DNA of 64,000 bases from Gemmatimonadota bacterium (GCA_016873995.1 VGVR01000011.1:1-64000), one strand, 5' to 3'. Shown: positions 50,348 to 59,765, counted from the first letter of the stretch. Notes: generated by a model from the letters alone, not told the origin. Translations and numbers: made by a program.

Positions 50348-51838
50348 TCAGTTGTCCTGTTGACCCTGCTGCGCCGACGCGAGCGGGCGCGCACCCGGGG
50401 TCGGAATGGCCGCTAGGCAGAGCGGGCAACCGATCATGTAGTCGTTCTTGGTCATCTGGAAGAACGCGGCGCGCTCCTCGACCTCCTTGGTGAACTGCTC
50501 CTCGGTCATCGTCACGCGCTCACCCAGGTCGATGAACATGTTTCCGACCGAGCGATTCCCCGCGCCCTGCCAGTTGCGCGAGTCAGGGACGTTGTGGTTC
50601 GTCTCGGAGTTGTTCATGTAGCCGCGGATGTGCAGGATCGCGCCCGGCGGCACCAGCGGTGCGTAGTTGTCCTCGAAGACGTACGTGCGCACCCAGTTGT
50701 GATCGTAACCCACGCACGACAGCGTCTCGGACTTGAAGCCCCAGATCATCTCGAGGCACATGCGCTCGCCCGGCGCGTGCAGGTGCGGCTCGAAGCTGAT
50801 GATCTTCGTGGGCCGCGTGACGACCGTGTAGGCGTCGAGTTCCTGACCAGCCTGGCCGCCGCGGATGTCGATGTCCGTCCCGTTGGCGAGCGAAGTGATA
50901 CCACCGCGATACATCGGCTCGTATCCCTCGGGGAAGAGCTCGAACGCGATCTCGAGGTTCGCTTTGGTCGTGCGTCCGTTCGAGTGCAGGTGCACCGACT
51001 CGGATGCGATGCGCGAGTTCGCGCGGAGCAACCGGCCCGCCCCCTCGGCGAACACGTCGGCATTGCGGCCGACCTCGTGCACCGGCCACTGCGTCTGCTG
51101 CGAGCCGTCCTCGAGCTCGGTGCGCCAGATCAGGTGGTGGACGATGTACTTGCCGCCCACCGTGGCGCGGTTGCCCGATCCGGTGGTCGGCACGTCGTTG
51201 ACCTCACGGATCTGGACCGCGCGTACGTAGCGATCCTGCGCGAGCGGGATCGGGATGCTCTCGATCTCGCCCCACCAGTCGGCGGCGTCGCCCTCGACCG
51301 TGATATCCGAGGAGCGCACGACGACGTCCGGACGGATCGTCCACTCGTCTCCATCGCTCCATAAGCGCGGCGCGGGCATGTCGGCCGGGTTGCCCTCGGG
51401 CGCGCCGTTGGCCACCCAAGCCTGGATCTTCGCGAGCTCCTCGTTCGTCAGCGACGGATCGTTCTTGTAGTGCTGGATGCCGATGTCCTTCTCGGAGTAC
51501 CACGGCGGCATGGAGCCCATGCGGTCGCGGATCGCCGTGCGATCGCGGATGCGGCTGGCATACCGACGCACGTCCTCGTAGGTGACCAGGGCCATGGGAC
51601 CCCCACCGTTCGGCCGGTGGCAGTTCTCGCAGCTACGCTGCAAGATCGGCGCGATGTCCTTGGAGAACGTCACCGTCGCTGGATCGATGCCGAAGTCACG
51701 GGCGTCGAAGAGATGCAGGCGCTGTCCCGAGGACGTCGATGCCATCGTGACCTGGGCGCTGAGCGCACCGGGCACGAGTGCGGCGACGGCGCCGCAGGCG
51801 AGGGCGAAACGGACGGAGGTCTTGACGAACACGGACAC
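50348..51838 (-). CDS. Cytochrome c-PHM-like copper type II monooxygenase fusion (copy 2)
   Basis: The 496-aa protein from GTG 51838 (GGGAG upstream) has a signal ending LSAQ, a cytochrome c domain (CENCH 70-74, GSMPP Met) and a PHM-like copper region: HH 234-235, HLH 283-285, HLH 352-354 and M434 in RSVGNM. The C-terminal CPLC is at 471-474. Order and spacing match copy 1, and neighbouring motifs (WPVHEVGRNA, CVGYDHxWV, RNWQGxG) are shared. The two copies are clearly homologous but diverged, suggesting different substrates. It is envelope-located. Confidence 0.82.
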   Translation of the reverse strand: MSVFVKTSVRFALACGAVAALVPGALSAQVTMASTSSGQRLHLFDARDFGIDPATVTFSKDIAPILQRSCENCHRPNGGGPMALVTYEDVRRYASRIRDRTAIRDRMGSMPPWYSEKDIGIQHYKNDPSLTNEELAKIQAWVANGAPEGNPADMPAPRLWSDGDEWTIRPDVVVRSSDITVEGDAADWWGEIESIPIPLAQDRYVRAVQIREVNDVPTTGSGNRATVGGKYIVHHLIWRTELEDGSQQTQWPVHEVGRNADVFAEGAGRLLRANSRIASESVHLHSNGRTTKANLEIAFELFPEGYEPMYRGGITSLANGTDIDIRGGQAGQELDAYTVVTRPTKIISFEPHLHAPGERMCLEMIWGFKSETLSCVGYDHNWVRTYVFEDNYAPLVPPGAILHIRGYMNNSETNHNVPDSRNWQGAGNRSVGNMFIDLGERVTMTEEQFTKEVEERAAFFQMTKNDYMIGCPLCLAAIPTPGARPLASAQQGQQDN

Positions 51839-52166
51839 GGCTATCTCCCGCGTGGGGGTCGGACGCTACGAGGCCGGCCTACGGTGACCGAACCGCATCA
51901 ATATTCGGTGAAATGGGGGGTCGCAAGCCAGGGGCCCCGAAGCTCAGGGCCCGGAACTGGCGGACCTGGGCCCACCGTTGTGGGCCGGGGGAAGCGGTTC
52001 CCTGGTCGCCTTTCGGGTGGGATGGCCGGTTCCCGTCGACTGCCCAGGTCGGGGCGTGTCATATACCGAGCCCGCCCGCGCCACCCATGGCGAAATCCTG
52101 TTTCGGCCCGTGCCGTCGCCTTATCGTGGCCGACGACGACCCTTACGCTCCGCGGAGGTCCTGAAC
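51839..52166. other. 328-nt divergent intergenic region
   Basis: The region contains the only AT-rich patch nearby (around 51896-51915), likely part of the promoter for the monooxygenase copy 2. It also has a 7-bp hairpin GGCCCAC-CGTT-GTGGGCC at 51969-51986, and a good ribosome site (CGGAGG) for the lipoprotein starting at 52167. No gene was seen within it. Confidence 0.4.
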
Positions 52167-52958
52167 ATGACCGCTGTCCGACCCCTCGCGTTCACCATCG
52201 TGTTCGGCCTTCTCATCGCCGGCTGCAGCGAAGGCACCGGTCCGGGAGGCTCGCCGCCTGTTCTACCTGCACCGGAATCGATGGAGTTCGACCTCAGCTT
52301 CTTCGGTGGCGGCTCACCTTCGGCAACCGCATCGGGCCCGAGTCGAGTAGCCGGCGTGAACTGGGTCGCCGCCGCTGCGAGCGTCGCTGCTGCCAACCTC
52401 GCAGTCGTGGTCCACACGGCGATCCCGCTCGCCACGTGGCGGGCCGCAGCGGCGCAGCGGCCGGTTTTCGAAGACGGCAAGTGGCACTGGCGGTTCACGA
52501 CCAACGTGTATGGGCAGCCTTTCAGCGGTGACCTCACCGGGTATGTCGAGGCCAACGAGCTGATCGCGGAGATGCGCATCACCGCGGCCTCGCTCGGCCT
52601 CACCAACTTTCTCTGGTACGTGGGGACCGCACCGGTCGGCGGGACCACCGGTTCATGGTCGTTCTACGACCCGGCTTCCCCCTCCACTGTCGTCGGCACG
52701 ATCGACTGGTCGCACCCCGGCACGCTCGTCTGGAACGTGAGCTTCATCGTGATAGCGGGCCCGAACATGGGCGACGAGCTCACCTACGACGTCAACGGCG
52801 CGGCCCGCTCCGTCTCCTTCACCGATGCCTCGGCCGGAACGACAGCCGTCATCGCGTGGAACGCCACCACGCAGGCAGGCTCCATCACCGCCCCCAACTT
52901 CAACGGCGGCGTGAAGGCCTGCTGGGACACCACGCTGGCGAACGTGGTTTGCCCGTAA
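52167..52958 (+). CDS. Lipoprotein of unknown function
   Basis: The 263-aa protein (CGGAGG before ATG) has a lipobox LIAGC at residues 17-21, a Gly/Pro spacer and a mostly beta-rich mature part (WHWRFTTNVYGQPFSGDLTGYVEANELIAEMRIT ... TGSWSFYDPASPSTVVGTIDWS). The pattern could be a small beta-barrel or lipocalin-like fold, but no family was recognised. It is followed within 15 nt by a strong terminator. Confidence 0.75.
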   Translation: MTAVRPLAFTIVFGLLIAGCSEGTGPGGSPPVLPAPESMEFDLSFFGGGSPSATASGPSRVAGVNWVAAAASVAAANLAVVVHTAIPLATWRAAAAQRPVFEDGKWHWRFTTNVYGQPFSGDLTGYVEANELIAEMRITAASLGLTNFLWYVGTAPVGGTTGSWSFYDPASPSTVVGTIDWSHPGTLVWNVSFIVIAGPNMGDELTYDVNGAARSVSFTDASAGTTAVIAWNATTQAGSITAPNFNGGVKACWDTTLANVVCP

Positions 52959-52972
52959 GCAGCGAGACCTGA

Positions 52973-53013
52973 GGAGGGCGGCCGCACGTCCGCGGCCGCC
53001 CTCCTTCCTTCTT
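52973..53013 (+). terminator. Strong intrinsic terminator
   Basis: GGAGGGCGGCCGC (52973-52985) and GCGGCCGCCCTCC (52992-53004) form a perfect 13-bp stem with a 6-nt loop, followed by TTCCTTCTT. It ends the lipoprotein gene and may also serve the convergent esterase gene. Confidence 0.88.
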
Positions 53014-53029
53014 CCCACCTGCCGCGACG

Positions 53030-54355
53030 TCAGCGCGCCGCGCCCAGCGTACCCGGATCGCCCTCGCGCAGCGGGTTGGTGAACGTCCGGCCGGCGTCCG
53101 CGAGGCTCGCCATCACGTCGTCTCCAGCCGGACGCGTGCCGCGCGTCACCCACGCCACGAGATCGTCGAACGCCCGGATCATCTCGGACTGACTGAATTG
53201 GCAGTGGCCGGGGATACGATAGATGCGCTGGACGAGCAGCTCGTCGCGTCCGGCCGCGTGCACAGCGTCCTTGAGGAGGCGTTGCAGGAAGATCGGCACG
53301 AAGAGGTCGCCCGTTCCGTGCATGGTCAGCAGTGGGCGCTCGATGGCGCCGTCGAACGCGCGCTGCTCCTCGTACGGACCGCCGTCGGGGCCGCGCACCG
53401 CAGCGTCCCCGGTCACGTCGCGGGCACGCTCGTTGAGTGTGGTGGCGGATAGGCCGAGCCCCGGCTCGATGCCGTAGACGACCCAGCGCGTGTCGATCGA
53501 GCGCGCGGAGCTCGTGGCGCCACCTGCGAGCGCGCCGCCGCTGATGTTGGAGAGGAAGCGCGACTCCAGCCCTTCCAGGGCGAAGGGGCGTATGCCGCCG
53601 CTTATCTCGATCTGCACACTGGCGAGTTGGCGGCCCATCTGCGTGTACGCGGGCGGCTCGCCGAGCAGGCTTGCGACCCGTGCGGTCTGCTCGCGCAGCC
53701 CGTCCTGGGTGAACTGCACGCCCGTGATCACCTCGGCTGCCGCACCCACCGCCGCATTGAAGTCGAAGAGCCCGGGGCCGGAGGGGCACATCGCGAGACC
53801 GCCCGCAAAGCTCGTCGGATACTCGTGCATCCCGAGCAGGGTGACGTGCCCGCCCATCGACGTCCCGGTCAGGTACACGCGCTCGGCTGCCCGCCCCGCG
53901 TTGAAGCCGGTGAAGAGATCGATCAGGGCCATCGAGTCCTCGAGCCCCTGCCCCGGCACGTACCCGTTGCAGCGGTAGCTCGACGCTGCCCAAGCGAAGC
54001 CCTGCTCGACGAGGCGCTCACGGATGGGGTGGTTCCCCACGCGCAGGACGGTTCCGTTCGCGCCGCCGGTGGTGCGGAACCCGTGCGCGAAGAGCACGAG
54101 GTCGCCGTTCCAGTTCGAGGGGATCTCGACGCGGTACAGGCCGCTCTCGGTGCGGCCGAAGAACGCGCGCGCGCCGGGGAGCGCCTCGAAGGCAGGGTCG
54201 TCATCGCGCCACTGGAGGTTCGGGCACGGCACCGGATCGATGGCGACGGCCCGCGGCGAGGTCGGCGAAGTCCGGCTCGTCGGCGTGAACCCCACCCCCA
54301 CCAGAACCCCGCAGGCGGTGACGAGCCAGCGCGCCAGCGAAGCGCGTCCAATCAT
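53030..54355 (-). CDS. Exported alpha/beta hydrolase (large esterase)
   Basis: The ATG at 54355 has GAGGAG about 7 nt upstream; the open frame continues upstream without homology. The 441-aa protein has a signal-like start (LARWLVTACGVLVGVGF). Its hydrolase core has GDLVLFAHGFRTTGG, the nucleophile elbow YLTGTSMGGHVTL (Ser in GTSMGG), the acid in MHGTGDLFVP and a His in IPGHCQFS. Length and the wide gap between nucleophile and acid resemble tannase/feruloyl-esterase-like enzymes. Substrate is unknown. Confidence 0.82.
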   Translation of the reverse strand: MIGRASLARWLVTACGVLVGVGFTPTSRTSPTSPRAVAIDPVPCPNLQWRDDDPAFEALPGARAFFGRTESGLYRVEIPSNWNGDLVLFAHGFRTTGGANGTVLRVGNHPIRERLVEQGFAWAASSYRCNGYVPGQGLEDSMALIDLFTGFNAGRAAERVYLTGTSMGGHVTLLGMHEYPTSFAGGLAMCPSGPGLFDFNAAVGAAAEVITGVQFTQDGLREQTARVASLLGEPPAYTQMGRQLASVQIEISGGIRPFALEGLESRFLSNISGGALAGGATSSARSIDTRWVVYGIEPGLGLSATTLNERARDVTGDAAVRGPDGGPYEEQRAFDGAIERPLLTMHGTGDLFVPIFLQRLLKDAVHAAGRDELLVQRIYRIPGHCQFSQSEMIRAFDDLVAWVTRGTRPAGDDVMASLADAGRTFTNPLREGDPGTLGAAR

Positions 54356-54491
54356 GGTTTTCTCCTCGGATTGGGAGTGCGTCCGCGAGAACCTATGTCT
54401 GGCCTCCCGGAAGGGCGAGGCGGCGGCTCTTGACAGCCGCGGGTACGACGTCGTAGCACCACGTGGTGGGCCATCTGACCAGGAGGGTGCC

Positions 54492-55106
54492 ATGAGCAGC
54501 CAGGGCAGGTCGCGGCGTTCGTTCCTCGTCGGCTCGGCATCGGGCCTGAGTGGGGCGTGGTTCTTGGCCAACTACCCCGGCATCCTCGCCGCCGAGGAGT
54601 TCGTGCTCGAAGCCGAACGCTCGGAGCAGCAGATAGGCTTCGCGTTCTTCACGCCCGAGCAGGCGGCCGAGGTCGAGGCGGTGGCCGCCCAGATCATCCC
54701 GACGGACGAGACACCCGGCGCCCGCGAGGCGCGCGTGGTGAGGTTCATCGATCGGGCGCTCGTGACGTTCGAGAAGGGTCGCCAGCCCGACTACACCCGC
54801 GGCATCGAGGAGCTCACAGCTGAGACTCGGCGACGCTTCCCGAGCCGCTCGCGCTTCTCGGAGCTGACGTTCGATCAGCAGATCGAGCTGCTCACGGCGA
54901 TCGAGACGACCCCGTTCTTCAACCTGGTCCGCACGCACACCATCACCGGGTTCTTCGCGAGCCCGGTGCACGGCGGCAACTACGGCAAAGTGGGCTGGGC
55001 GCTCATCGGCTTCGATGACGCGCTCCAGTTCGAGCCGCCGTTCGGATACTACGACGCGCTTCCCGTGCCGCCCGCGCCCAGACTCGGCGTAGGAGGTCAG
55101 CCATGA
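54492..55106 (+). CDS. Gluconate 2-dehydrogenase subunit 3-like protein (Tat-exported)
   Basis: This 204-aa protein (AGGAGG 6 nt before ATG) has a twin-arginine signal SRRSFLVGSASG. FFTPEQAAEVEAVAAQIIPTDETPGAREARVVRFIDRAL, the typical opening of the gluconate dehydrogenase gamma/subunit 3 family, follows. It overlaps the GMC oxidoreductase by ATGA. In such complexes this subunit provides the Tat signal by which the leaderless large subunit is exported with it, and helps it fold. The large subunit here indeed lacks a signal. Confidence 0.88.
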   Translation: MSSQGRSRRSFLVGSASGLSGAWFLANYPGILAAEEFVLEAERSEQQIGFAFFTPEQAAEVEAVAAQIIPTDETPGAREARVVRFIDRALVTFEKGRQPDYTRGIEELTAETRRRFPSRSRFSELTFDQQIELLTAIETTPFFNLVRTHTITGFFASPVHGGNYGKVGWALIGFDDALQFEPPFGYYDALPVPPAPRLGVGGQP

Positions 55107-56761
55107 GGACGTTCAGGCCGCAGGAGCAGGTCGATTTCGTGATCGTCGGCTCGGGCGCCGCCGGCGGCATCATGGCGAAGCAGCTCTCGACCGCAGGCTA
55201 TTCGGTCGTAGTGCTCGAACGCGGCGGCTGGGGCAAGTTCGGCCACGAGCAGGACTACACGAAGGACGAGCTGCTCAACAGCAATCCGAGCCAGGCCGAC
55301 ATGCTGATGAGCGACCCGGTCCGGATGCCGAACACGTTCCGTCGCACGGACCGGGACCGGACCGTGGCGGGCGTCCACTCCTATGGATGCTGCGTCGGTG
55401 GCGGCACCGTCACCTACGGGGGGAGCAGCTGGCGCCATCTCCCCTGGGAGTTCAACGAGGCGACCACGGTCGGCACGATCGCCGGCACGGGGCTGGCCGA
55501 CTGGCCGATCACGTACGAGGAGCTGGAGCCCTATTACACGCAGGCCGAGTGGGAGGTGGGCATCTCCGGGCTGCGCGTGGACTCGCCGTTCGTCGCACCG
55601 ATGTCGCGCGAGTATCCCGTGCCGCCCGTGCCGCTCAAGTCGTCGGGCGCGCTGCTCAAGACGGGCGCGGCCCGGCTCGGACTCACCGTCGTGCCCGGCC
55701 CGCTGGCCATCATCACCGAGCCCTATCAAGGGCGCTCGGGGTGCGTCAACTGCGGCATGTGCTCGGACTTCGGCTGTCACGTGCGCGCCCGCTCGAGCTC
55801 GGCGGTCACCGTGCTTCCGATCGCATTGGAGACGGGACGCTGCGAGATCCGCGCGAACGCCTACGTGCACGAGATTCCCGTCGACGCCCAAGGGCGCGTG
55901 ACGGGTGCGATCTACTTCAACGAGGCGAACGAGCAGGTCTTGCAGCGCGCGCGCGCCGTGGTGGTGTCGGCGAACGCGAGCGAGACCGCCCGGCTGCTCC
56001 TCATGTCGAAGTCGTCTCGGTTCCCCGACGGACTGGCCAACTCGAGCGGGCTCGTCGGGCGCTACCTCATGCTCGGCAACATCGCCAGCGCGAACGGGCT
56101 CTTCGAGCACCCGCTCAACGACTACAAGGGCGTGGTCTCGGGCGCTGCGGTCGTCGACTTCGTGCCCTCGGACGAGCGCCGCGGGTTCTACGGCGGTGGC
56201 CGCATGACATCCCGGGGCTACGCGACGCCCATCAGCCTCGGGCTGAGCGGGCTCGCGCCCGGGTCTCCCCGTTGGGGCGCAGGCTATAAGCAGGCGCTCC
56301 GGGAGCAGGCCCAGCACAAGATGACGATCACCTGCTTCACGACGCAGCTTCCGCTCGAGACCAACCGCGTCGACCTGGATCCCGACGTCAAGGACGCATG
56401 GGGGCTGCCCGCGATGCGCATCACTTCGCAGAGCCACCCCGACGACATGCGCAACCTGGAGTTCTTCCGGCAGAAGTCGATCGAGATCCTCGAGGCGGCC
56501 GGGGCCACCCAGGTCTGGGCGCCGCAGGCCGGCGACAGCCGCGGCAGCGCTCACAATCGCGGCACCTGCCGCATGGGTAACGACCCGGCAGCCTCGGTGG
56601 TGAACCGCTACCATCGAGCCCACGACGTGCCGAACCTCTTCGTCGTGGACGGGAGCAACCTCGTGACAGGCGGGCGTAACCACCCCACCATGACCATCCA
56701 GGCGCTCGCGTTCCGGGCTGCGGAGAACCTGGTGCGGGCGGCGCGAGCGGGAGAGGTGTAG
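55103..56761 (+). CDS. GMC-family FAD dehydrogenase with Cys cluster
   Basis: The 552-aa protein has an N-terminal FAD motif (FVIVGSGAAGGIMA), CCVGGGTVTYGG, a Cys cluster C214/C217/C220/C225 (CVNCGMCSDFGC) like the iron-sulfur-binding segment of FAD glucose/fructose dehydrogenases, and a C-terminal GTCRMG and GGRNHPTMT carrying the active-site His. It oxidises a sugar or alcohol and passes electrons out. No multiheme cytochrome subunit follows, so the electron acceptor is missing from this locus. It pairs with the Tat-carrying subunit 3 upstream. Confidence 0.9.
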   Translation: MRTFRPQEQVDFVIVGSGAAGGIMAKQLSTAGYSVVVLERGGWGKFGHEQDYTKDELLNSNPSQADMLMSDPVRMPNTFRRTDRDRTVAGVHSYGCCVGGGTVTYGGSSWRHLPWEFNEATTVGTIAGTGLADWPITYEELEPYYTQAEWEVGISGLRVDSPFVAPMSREYPVPPVPLKSSGALLKTGAARLGLTVVPGPLAIITEPYQGRSGCVNCGMCSDFGCHVRARSSSAVTVLPIALETGRCEIRANAYVHEIPVDAQGRVTGAIYFNEANEQVLQRARAVVVSANASETARLLLMSKSSRFPDGLANSSGLVGRYLMLGNIASANGLFEHPLNDYKGVVSGAAVVDFVPSDERRGFYGGGRMTSRGYATPISLGLSGLAPGSPRWGAGYKQALREQAQHKMTITCFTTQLPLETNRVDLDPDVKDAWGLPAMRITSQSHPDDMRNLEFFRQKSIEILEAAGATQVWAPQAGDSRGSAHNRGTCRMGNDPAASVVNRYHRAHDVPNLFVVDGSNLVTGGRNHPTMTIQALAFRAAENLVRAARAGEV

Positions 56762-56795
56762 CGGTCGCCACCGCCCTAGCAGACACAGGACCAGG

Positions 56796-58409
56796 ATGAG
56801 ACGACGCGACTTCATCGTCCGCGGTGCGGTCGCCGGCGGCGCGCTATCGATGCTCGACCTGCGCGCGCTGCTTGCCCAGCCAGCCCGTCGTGACGACTTC
56901 GAGTTCGATGCCCAGGAGCGGGAGCTGGCCTTCCGCGCGCTGGACGCCGCGCGCGCGGCCGGGGCGACCTACGCCGACGTGCGCGTGAACCGCAACCGCA
57001 GCCAGAGCGTGTCGACGCGCGAGCAGCAGATCACGGGCATCTCGGACAACGAGACCATGGGCATGGGCGTCCGCGTCATCGCGGCCGGCTCGTGGGGCTT
57101 CGCAGCCACCAACGCGCTCACGAGCGACGAGGTGGCACGCGCGGCGAGGCAGGCCGTGGCGCAGGCGCGCGCGAACGCGCTCACGCAGCTCCGGCCGGTC
57201 GAGCTCGCGCCGGCCGAAGTCACCCCGAACGGGCAGTGGAGCAGCCCGATCGCCGTCGACCCCTTCGAGATCGCCATCGAGGACAAGGTGAGCGTTCTCT
57301 TCGGCGCCAATCGAGCGGCGCAGGGCGTGCGCGGTGCACGCTTCGTGTCGTCCTTCTTCTCGTTCCTGCGCGAGGACAAGTTCTTCGCGAACACGGAAGG
57401 AACGGTCACCAACCAGACCATCTACCGCACCACGCCGAGCGTGAGCGTGACGGCAGTGGCCTCGGACGGCTCCGACTTCCAGTCGCGCGAATCCACGGAC
57501 CTGTCGCCCCGAGGCCTCGGTTGGGAATACGTCCTCGACTCGGACCTCGGAGGCAACGCCGAGCGATGGGCCGAGGAGGCCGTCGAGAAGCTCTCGGCGC
57601 GGCCGGTCACAGCGGGGCGGTACGATCTCGTGCTGCTGCCGACGAACCTGTGGCTCACGCTGCACGAGTCGATCGCGCATCCCACGGAGCTCGACCGCAT
57701 TTTCGGCTTCGAGGCCAACTATGCGGGCACCAGCTTCATCTACCCACCTGCGGACTTCCTCGGCCGGTTTCGCTACGGACCCGAGATCATGAACATCCAG
57801 GGGGAGCGCAGCTCTCGGGGCGGCCTCTCCACCGTCGGCTACGACGACGAGGGCGTGCGCCCGCGCGACTACCTCATCGTGCGCGACGGCGTGCTCAACG
57901 ATCTCCAGACCACGCGCGAGCAGGCGCCTTGGCTGTCCGACTGGTACGGGCAGAGCGGACAGGCAGTGCGCTCGCATGGCTGTTCCTATGCGCAGTCGTG
58001 GTCCGACGTCCAGTTCCAGCGCATGCCGAACGTCAACCTCCTCCCCCACCCCGACCGCGACGTCCCGCTCGACGAGCTCGTCGACGGTGTGGAAAACGGC
58101 ATTCTCATCGACGGCAATAGTTCGTTCTCGATCGATCAGCAGCGCTACAACGCACAGTTCAGCGGTCAGGTGTTCCGCGAGATTCGTAACGGCCGGGTCG
58201 GCGGCATGCTCAAGGACGTCGCGTATCAGCTGCGCACGCCGGAGTTCTGGAACTCCATGGACCTGATCGGCGGGCGGAGCACCTACTGGGTCGGAGGCGC
58301 CAACAACGACGGCAAGGGGCAGCCGTCCCAGATCAACGCGGTGAGTCACGGCTGCGTGCCGAGCCGCTTCCGGCAGGTGAACGTGATCAACACCGGCCGG
58401 GGCGCCTGA
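56796..58409 (+). CDS. tldD: Tat-exported TldD-family metalloprotease-like protein
   Basis: This 537-aa TldD homologue contains the HExxxH motif HESIAH at 290-295. It starts with a twin-arginine signal (MRRRDFIVRGAVAGGAL), unlike characterised TldD proteins, which are cytosolic. The segment that in E. coli TldD carries a metal-ligand Cys (CGKEGQ) reads DGKGQ here (D505), although C520 lies nearby in SHGC. TldD works with TldE as a heterodimeric zinc protease on modified or unfolded peptides. The next gene is TldE. The exported location and ligand change make activity uncertain. Confidence 0.85.
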   Translation: MRRRDFIVRGAVAGGALSMLDLRALLAQPARRDDFEFDAQERELAFRALDAARAAGATYADVRVNRNRSQSVSTREQQITGISDNETMGMGVRVIAAGSWGFAATNALTSDEVARAARQAVAQARANALTQLRPVELAPAEVTPNGQWSSPIAVDPFEIAIEDKVSVLFGANRAAQGVRGARFVSSFFSFLREDKFFANTEGTVTNQTIYRTTPSVSVTAVASDGSDFQSRESTDLSPRGLGWEYVLDSDLGGNAERWAEEAVEKLSARPVTAGRYDLVLLPTNLWLTLHESIAHPTELDRIFGFEANYAGTSFIYPPADFLGRFRYGPEIMNIQGERSSRGGLSTVGYDDEGVRPRDYLIVRDGVLNDLQTTREQAPWLSDWYGQSGQAVRSHGCSYAQSWSDVQFQRMPNVNLLPHPDRDVPLDELVDGVENGILIDGNSSFSIDQQRYNAQFSGQVFREIRNGRVGGMLKDVAYQLRTPEFWNSMDLIGGRSTYWVGGANNDGKGQPSQINAVSHGCVPSRFRQVNVINTGRGA

Positions 58410-58410
58410 C

Positions 58411-59754
58411 GTGGCCTACCTGTCGCGTGACGAGGCCCGAGCCCTCGCGGGGCGCGTGCTCGGCATGTCGCGGGCCGAGCAGGCGCGGGTGAACATCATC
58501 AGCGGGGCGACCGGCAATACGCGCTTCGCCGCCAACCAGGTGAGCACCTCGGGAGACGTGACCGACACGTCCGTCACCATCACGAGCGCGTTCGGCCGCC
58601 GCGTCGCCTCCTCGACCACGAACATGCTCGACGACGCTTCGCTTCGCACGGCCGTTCAGGTCAGCGAGCGGCTCGCACCGCTGGCGCCGGAGGACCCCGA
58701 GTACCCCGGCGAGCTCGGCGCCATGACCGTCCCCGAGCGCAACGCCGTGTTCGCCAGCACGGCCGAGCTGACCCCCGAGGCGCGGGCCCGCGCAGCGGCC
58801 GAGGTGACCACGCTCGCGGCGGCGCGCGGGCTGGTCGCCACCGGTTACGTCGAGCACCGCACGGGCTCGACCGCGGTCATGACCACGCGGGGCCAGTTCG
58901 CCTACCAGGCCTCGTCCAACGCGAACTTCTCGACCACGGTGCGCACGCCCGAAGGAACCGGCTCCGGATGGGCCGGTGCCGGCTTGTTCGACTGGAACGA
59001 ACTGAACGCGCGCGAAATCGCCGAGCGGGCGATCGAGAAGGCGGAGCTCTCCCGAGGGGCGCGCGACGTCGAGCCCGGTCGCTGGGTGACGATCCTGGAG
59101 CCCACCGCGGTGGCGAACATGGTCGGGCTCATGACCGGGAGCCTCGGCGCGCGGTCGGCGGACGAGGGGCGGTCGTACTTCTCCCGCCCTGGAGGAGGCA
59201 ACCGCATCGGCGAGCGCTTCCTCGACGGGCGCGTGACGATCTGGTCCGACCCCACGGATCCGCGCGTCCTCTCGACCCCCTTCTCCGGCCAAGGACTCCC
59301 CAACCGGCGTCAGGTCTGGGTCGAGAACGGCGTGCTCAGGTCGCTCACGTACGATCGCTTCTGGGCGCAGCGCCAGAACCGCGAGCCCACCGGCTTCGTG
59401 AACGGCTACTACATGGAGGGCGGCAACGCGACGCTCGACGACATGATCCGCTCCACCGAGCGCGGCTTGCTGCTCACGCGCCTCTGGTACATCCGCAGCG
59501 TCGACCCGCGCACCATCCTGTTCACGGGCCTCACCCGGGACGGGACGTTCATGATCGAAAACGGGCGCATCGCCTATCCCGTGAAGAACCTGCGCTGGAA
59601 CGAGTCTCCGGTGTTCATGCTCAACAACATCGAGATGATGGGACGCCCCGTGCGCGTCAGCCCATCCGAGTCGAGCGAGGTCTCTGCCGCGGTCGTGGTG
59701 CCGCCACTCAAGGTGCGCGACTTCACCTTCACTTCCGTATCCGACGCGGTGTGA
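58411..59754 (+). CDS. tldE: TldE/PmbA-family protein
   Basis: The 447-aa product starts at GTG 58411, one base after the tldD stop. It has the TldE-type fold (NIISGATGNTRFAANQVSTSGDVTDTSVTI ..., VNGYYMEGGNATLDDMIRSTERGLLLTRLWYI) and lacks HExxxH, as expected for the non-metal partner. It has no signal peptide, so if TldD is exported this partner would have to travel with it through Tat. It ends just before the sugar dehydrogenase. Confidence 0.88.
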   Translation: MAYLSRDEARALAGRVLGMSRAEQARVNIISGATGNTRFAANQVSTSGDVTDTSVTITSAFGRRVASSTTNMLDDASLRTAVQVSERLAPLAPEDPEYPGELGAMTVPERNAVFASTAELTPEARARAAAEVTTLAAARGLVATGYVEHRTGSTAVMTTRGQFAYQASSNANFSTTVRTPEGTGSGWAGAGLFDWNELNAREIAERAIEKAELSRGARDVEPGRWVTILEPTAVANMVGLMTGSLGARSADEGRSYFSRPGGGNRIGERFLDGRVTIWSDPTDPRVLSTPFSGQGLPNRRQVWVENGVLRSLTYDRFWAQRQNREPTGFVNGYYMEGGNATLDDMIRSTERGLLLTRLWYIRSVDPRTILFTGLTRDGTFMIENGRIAYPVKNLRWNESPVFMLNNIEMMGRPVRVSPSESSEVSAAVVVPPLKVRDFTFTSVSDAV

Positions 59755-59765
59755 GAGCGCGTACC

